64,000 nt of DNA, from contig OZ252150.1 of the NCBI GenBank assembly GCA_965248775.1, positions 5,146,001 through 5,210,000 of the forward strand, read 5' to 3'. The stretch is from JBHHUI01 sp965248775. GTDB taxonomy: Bacteria; Chloroflexota; Anaerolineae; Anaerolineales; JBHHUI01. Shown in pieces: positions 61,902-64,000 of the stretch. Below the pieces are notes generated by a model, which made no database searches, had not been told where the DNA came from, and saw only the letters and a list, made by a program, of their open reading frames with translations. Every line of letters starts with the position of its first letter. The stretch's first letter is position 1. Position numbers and translations under genes: made by a program.

Positions 61902-61975
61902 CACTTTGACGGTAGCCCGTATACGGGTAGAATCCGAATTGAAGTACTCCACATAAACTTGAAAGGGTTGCACGC

Positions 61976-62380
61976 ATGACGCTAAAAAAAGAAGTTATCA
62001 TCGCAGACAAAGCCCCCAAAGCGGTCGGCCCGTACTCGCTCGGAATTCGGGTGAAGGATGTCATCTATACAGCCGGGCAGGTCGGATTGGATGCGGGCAC
62101 CGGAAAGCTGGTCGGCGACTCGATTGAGGAGCAAACGCATCAGGTCCTGCAAAACCTGAAGTCTGTCCTCGAAGCCGCTGGGAGTGGTCTTGATCGCGTA
62201 GTCAAAACCACCGTGTTCATGGCGGACCTAGCAGACTTCCAGCGCATGAATGCGGTCTATGCAGAGTATTTCACCGAGGACCCACCGGCGCGCAGCACTG
62301 TGCAGGTGGCCGCGCTACCGCTTGGGGCGCAGGTTGAGATTGAATGCGTAGCCGTCACACGTTTAGGGCGCGACGATTAA
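61976..62380 (+). CDS. ridA: RidA-family enamine/imine deaminase
   Basis: A 134-residue RidA/YjgF protein. Signature parts are DKAPKAVGPYSLGIRV, IYTAGQVGLDAGTGKL and the C-terminal ARSTVQVAALPLGAQVEIEC with the Arg that binds the substrate carboxylate and the final Glu. It hydrolyses reactive enamines such as 2-aminoacrylate. AAAGGG precedes the ATG. Confidence 0.95.
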   Translation: MTLKKEVIIADKAPKAVGPYSLGIRVKDVIYTAGQVGLDAGTGKLVGDSIEEQTHQVLQNLKSVLEAAGSGLDRVVKTTVFMADLADFQRMNAVYAEYFTEDPPARSTVQVAALPLGAQVEIECVAVTRLGRDD

Positions 62381-62525
62381 TGCGTTCAAATGAACAAAAT
62401 CCCGCGTGGCTGGGGACGACGCGGGGTTTGTACAAAGGCGAGAACGCCAATGTATTCTGCATTAAATAATTGGTTTTTGGGTTAGGCTGTAATTCGGTCT
62501 ACATTGAGATTTAGCGTGCATCATC

Positions 62526-63203
62526 ATGCCCGGTGAACTCATTCTTGTTGTGGACGATGAGCCCAACATCGTCGAACTGGCGCGCATGTATCTGCAACAA
62601 GATGGGTTTCGCATCCACTCGGTAGGCGATGGATTGGATGCCCTCGTAGCTGTGGAGCAGGAAAACCCCGCGCTGGTTGTTCTCGACCTGATGCTGTCCG
62701 GCCTGGATGGATACGAAGTGTGTCGTCGCCTGCGGGCCAAATCAGATATCCCCATCATCATGGTCACCGCACGCGAAGAAGATATCGACAAGATCGTCGG
62801 GCTCGAACTTGGCGCCGACGATTACCTGACCAAACCATTTAATCCGCGCGAACTTGTGGCACGCGTGAAGGCCATTCTGCGGCGCACCGAACGCACGACC
62901 CGTCCTGCCAACGAGACATTACACATCGGGGACCTGACCATTGACCCGGCCCGGCGGGAGGTGACAATCTCCGGTACTCATCAAAACTTGCGTGCCAAAG
63001 AATTCGACTTGCTCCAGACATTGGCCGAAAATAGAGGCATCGTGCTCTCTCGTGAGCAATTGTTGAATCTTGTTTGGGGTTTTGATTTCTATGGACAGAC
63101 TCGTACGGTGGATGTTCACATTGCGCATCTGCGTAAGAAATTGAAGCAAAGCCAGGTGAGCATCGAGACAGTCACCGGAGTAGGTTACAAACTCATCGGC
63201 TGA
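62526..63203 (+). CDS. OmpR/PhoB-family response regulator
   Basis: A 225-residue two-domain regulator. The receiver domain has acidic residues DDE at 10-12, the phospho-acceptor Asp54 in VVLDLMLSG, Thr81 in IMVTARE and Lys103 in TKPFNP. The C-terminal winged-helix domain (about 130-225) has LTIDPARREVTISG and LSREQLLNLVWGFDFYG. It controls genes on a signal from the kinase immediately downstream. Confidence 0.95.
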   Translation: MPGELILVVDDEPNIVELARMYLQQDGFRIHSVGDGLDALVAVEQENPALVVLDLMLSGLDGYEVCRRLRAKSDIPIIMVTAREEDIDKIVGLELGADDYLTKPFNPRELVARVKAILRRTERTTRPANETLHIGDLTIDPARREVTISGTHQNLRAKEFDLLQTLAENRGIVLSREQLLNLVWGFDFYGQTRTVDVHIAHLRKKLKQSQVSIETVTGVGYKLIG

Positions 63204-63210
63204 GCCAACT

Positions 63211-63240
63211 GGGGGGCATTTGCCCCCCGGATTTATTTTT
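63211..63240 (+). terminator. Hairpin with U-rich tail between response regulator and kinase
   Basis: GGGGGGCA (63211-63218) pairs with TGCCCCCC (63221-63228) around TT; GGATTTATTTTT follows. It lies between the response regulator stop and the kinase ATG, so it can act as a partial terminator lowering kinase expression. Confidence 0.7.
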
Positions 63241-63247
63241 ACGACAT

Positions 63248-64000
63248 ATGCTTAATTCATTACGCACACGCCTGATCATCTCCTACGTGCTTGTCGTATT
63301 GGTATGTGTGTTCGTAATCGGTCTGGCTCTGCTCGTACTCCTACGTACTACACCAGTCGTGACTCGCTTTGACTATCTGCGCCTGGCCGAAACTACCCGG
63401 GCAGTCATAGAGGACAATCCGCCACGTGGGATCAATACCGATAATGTAAGTATTGAATCTTATCTGCTCACTTTGGCAGAGATGAGTGACCTGCGGGTAT
63501 TACTCGTCACTGCCGATCGGCGTGTGCATCTGGATAGTGCTGTCTTGCAGGGGAAAACTACAGCCGGCGATATTCCCGAACTACCCAACCAACGGCGCCC
63601 GAGCGATGCCGGCGGCGGCGAATTTGTAACTGATGCCAGTAACGGCCAATGGCAGTATGTACCCCGTCCCGTCCCGCAACGCGACTTCGTCCCTGCCTTC
63701 TTGCAACGCCCGAGCTCGCCTCTCCAATTTCTGGCCGAAAATTTCCTGGGAACACTGTTGCAAGCGATGTGTTTTGGCGTTCTGCTTTCGGTCGTGATGG
63801 CGTTATTGATCGCCCGTTCCGTTTCCTTGCCCTTGCGGCGACTGGTTGTTGCCGCGCGTCAGATTGCGAGGGGCAATTACGATCAGCGCGTACCACCCGG
63901 CGGCCCAACCGAAGTCCGTGCGCTGGGGCATTCATTTAACGAAATGACCACCCGCGTGAAAGCCAGCCAACAACAGCAAAAGGACTTTTTGGCCGGAGTC
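63248..64000 (+). CDS. Two-component sensor histidine kinase (partial, runs off the edge)
   Basis: 251 codons are open to the right edge. A first transmembrane helix (YVLVVLVCVFVIGLALLVLL) is followed by an extracytoplasmic sensor domain (about 40-165), a second helix (MCFGVLLSVVMALLIA) and a HAMP domain (VSLPLRRLVVAARQIARGNY). The last residues, QQQQKDFLAGV, are the start of the HisKA domain just before the expected SHELRTP. It is the partner of the upstream response regulator. Confidence 0.9.
   Translation, partial: MLNSLRTRLIISYVLVVLVCVFVIGLALLVLLRTTPVVTRFDYLRLAETTRAVIEDNPPRGINTDNVSIESYLLTLAEMSDLRVLLVTADRRVHLDSAVLQGKTTAGDIPELPNQRRPSDAGGGEFVTDASNGQWQYVPRPVPQRDFVPAFLQRPSSPLQFLAENFLGTLLQAMCFGVLLSVVMALLIARSVSLPLRRLVVAARQIARGNYDQRVPPGGPTEVRALGHSFNEMTTRVKASQQQQKDFLAGV

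Overview
The window reads as chromosome of a non-phototrophic Chloroflexota-like bacterium (Anaerolineae or a neighbouring class). This placement is inference from gene content and style, not from a marker gene: lipoproteins with long Thr/Pro linkers, large Chloroflexota-type hypothetical and redox genes, a stand-alone magnesium-chelatase I-type AAA+ protein, an alpha-2-macroglobulin-like lipoprotein, and several genes that start without a Shine-Dalgarno but a few bases after a -10 box. Coding density is high, and many neighbours overlap by 4 bases (ATGA/GTGA).

Region by region. 1-6450: tail of a probable GIY-YIG nuclease, a dispersed inverted repeat, a nitrilase-family amidohydrolase coupled to a PfkB kinase, a ChlI-like AAA+ protein coupled to a membrane protein, and an S9 prolyl-oligopeptidase-type peptidase. 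6483-17647: a stretch bounded by tRNA-Gly(CCC) and tRNA-Arg(CCG) that looks like a degraded integrative element (phage satellite or integrated plasmid). It has two small HTH repressors, a divergent promoter switch with matched promoters, a row of small early-type genes, a RecT-like protein, zinc-ribbon proteins, a ParB protein, an excisionase-like protein and a tyrosine recombinase next to tRNA-Arg. Three insertion sequences (IS630-, IS4- and IS1-like) sit inside it, and the IS4 copy has joined two gene remnants across a deletion.

17939-23150: a PrsW-type membrane protease gene split by an IS3-type element with a 3-bp target duplication. That IS is itself broken by three short inserts, two of them clearly related. 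A PHP phosphoesterase, an alpha/beta hydrolase and two small membrane proteins follow. 23421-31073: a 2038-residue alpha-2-macroglobulin-like lipoprotein with a CxEQ thioester motif, then a decayed IS with intact ends.

31184-43430: MFS transporter, ACT-GNAT fusion, rhodanese, WD40 protein, NmrA-type oxidoreductase, the MsrP/MsrQ methionine sulfoxide repair pair, a secreted glycosidase-like protein, an amino-acid-type binding protein, and two M23 peptidase lipoproteins in tandem. 43667-47060: a possible leaderless 17-codon micro-ORF and then the pyruvate (2-oxoacid) dehydrogenase genes E1-alpha, E1-beta and E2. 47243-58604: a long co-directional series with a secreted gluzincin, an EthD-like protein, a geranylgeranyl-reductase-type flavoprotein, an SDR, a frame-broken unknown gene, a HicB-like/DinB-like fusion, a GMC long-chain-alcohol-oxidase-like enzyme, an enoyl-CoA hydratase, an AAC(3)-type acetyltransferase and a zinc alcohol dehydrogenase. 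The redox and CoA enzymes suggest lipid or alcohol metabolism. 58620-64000: epimerase, an acidic hypothetical protein, SurE divergent from a tandem-Nudix protein, RidA, and a two-component system whose histidine kinase runs off the right edge.
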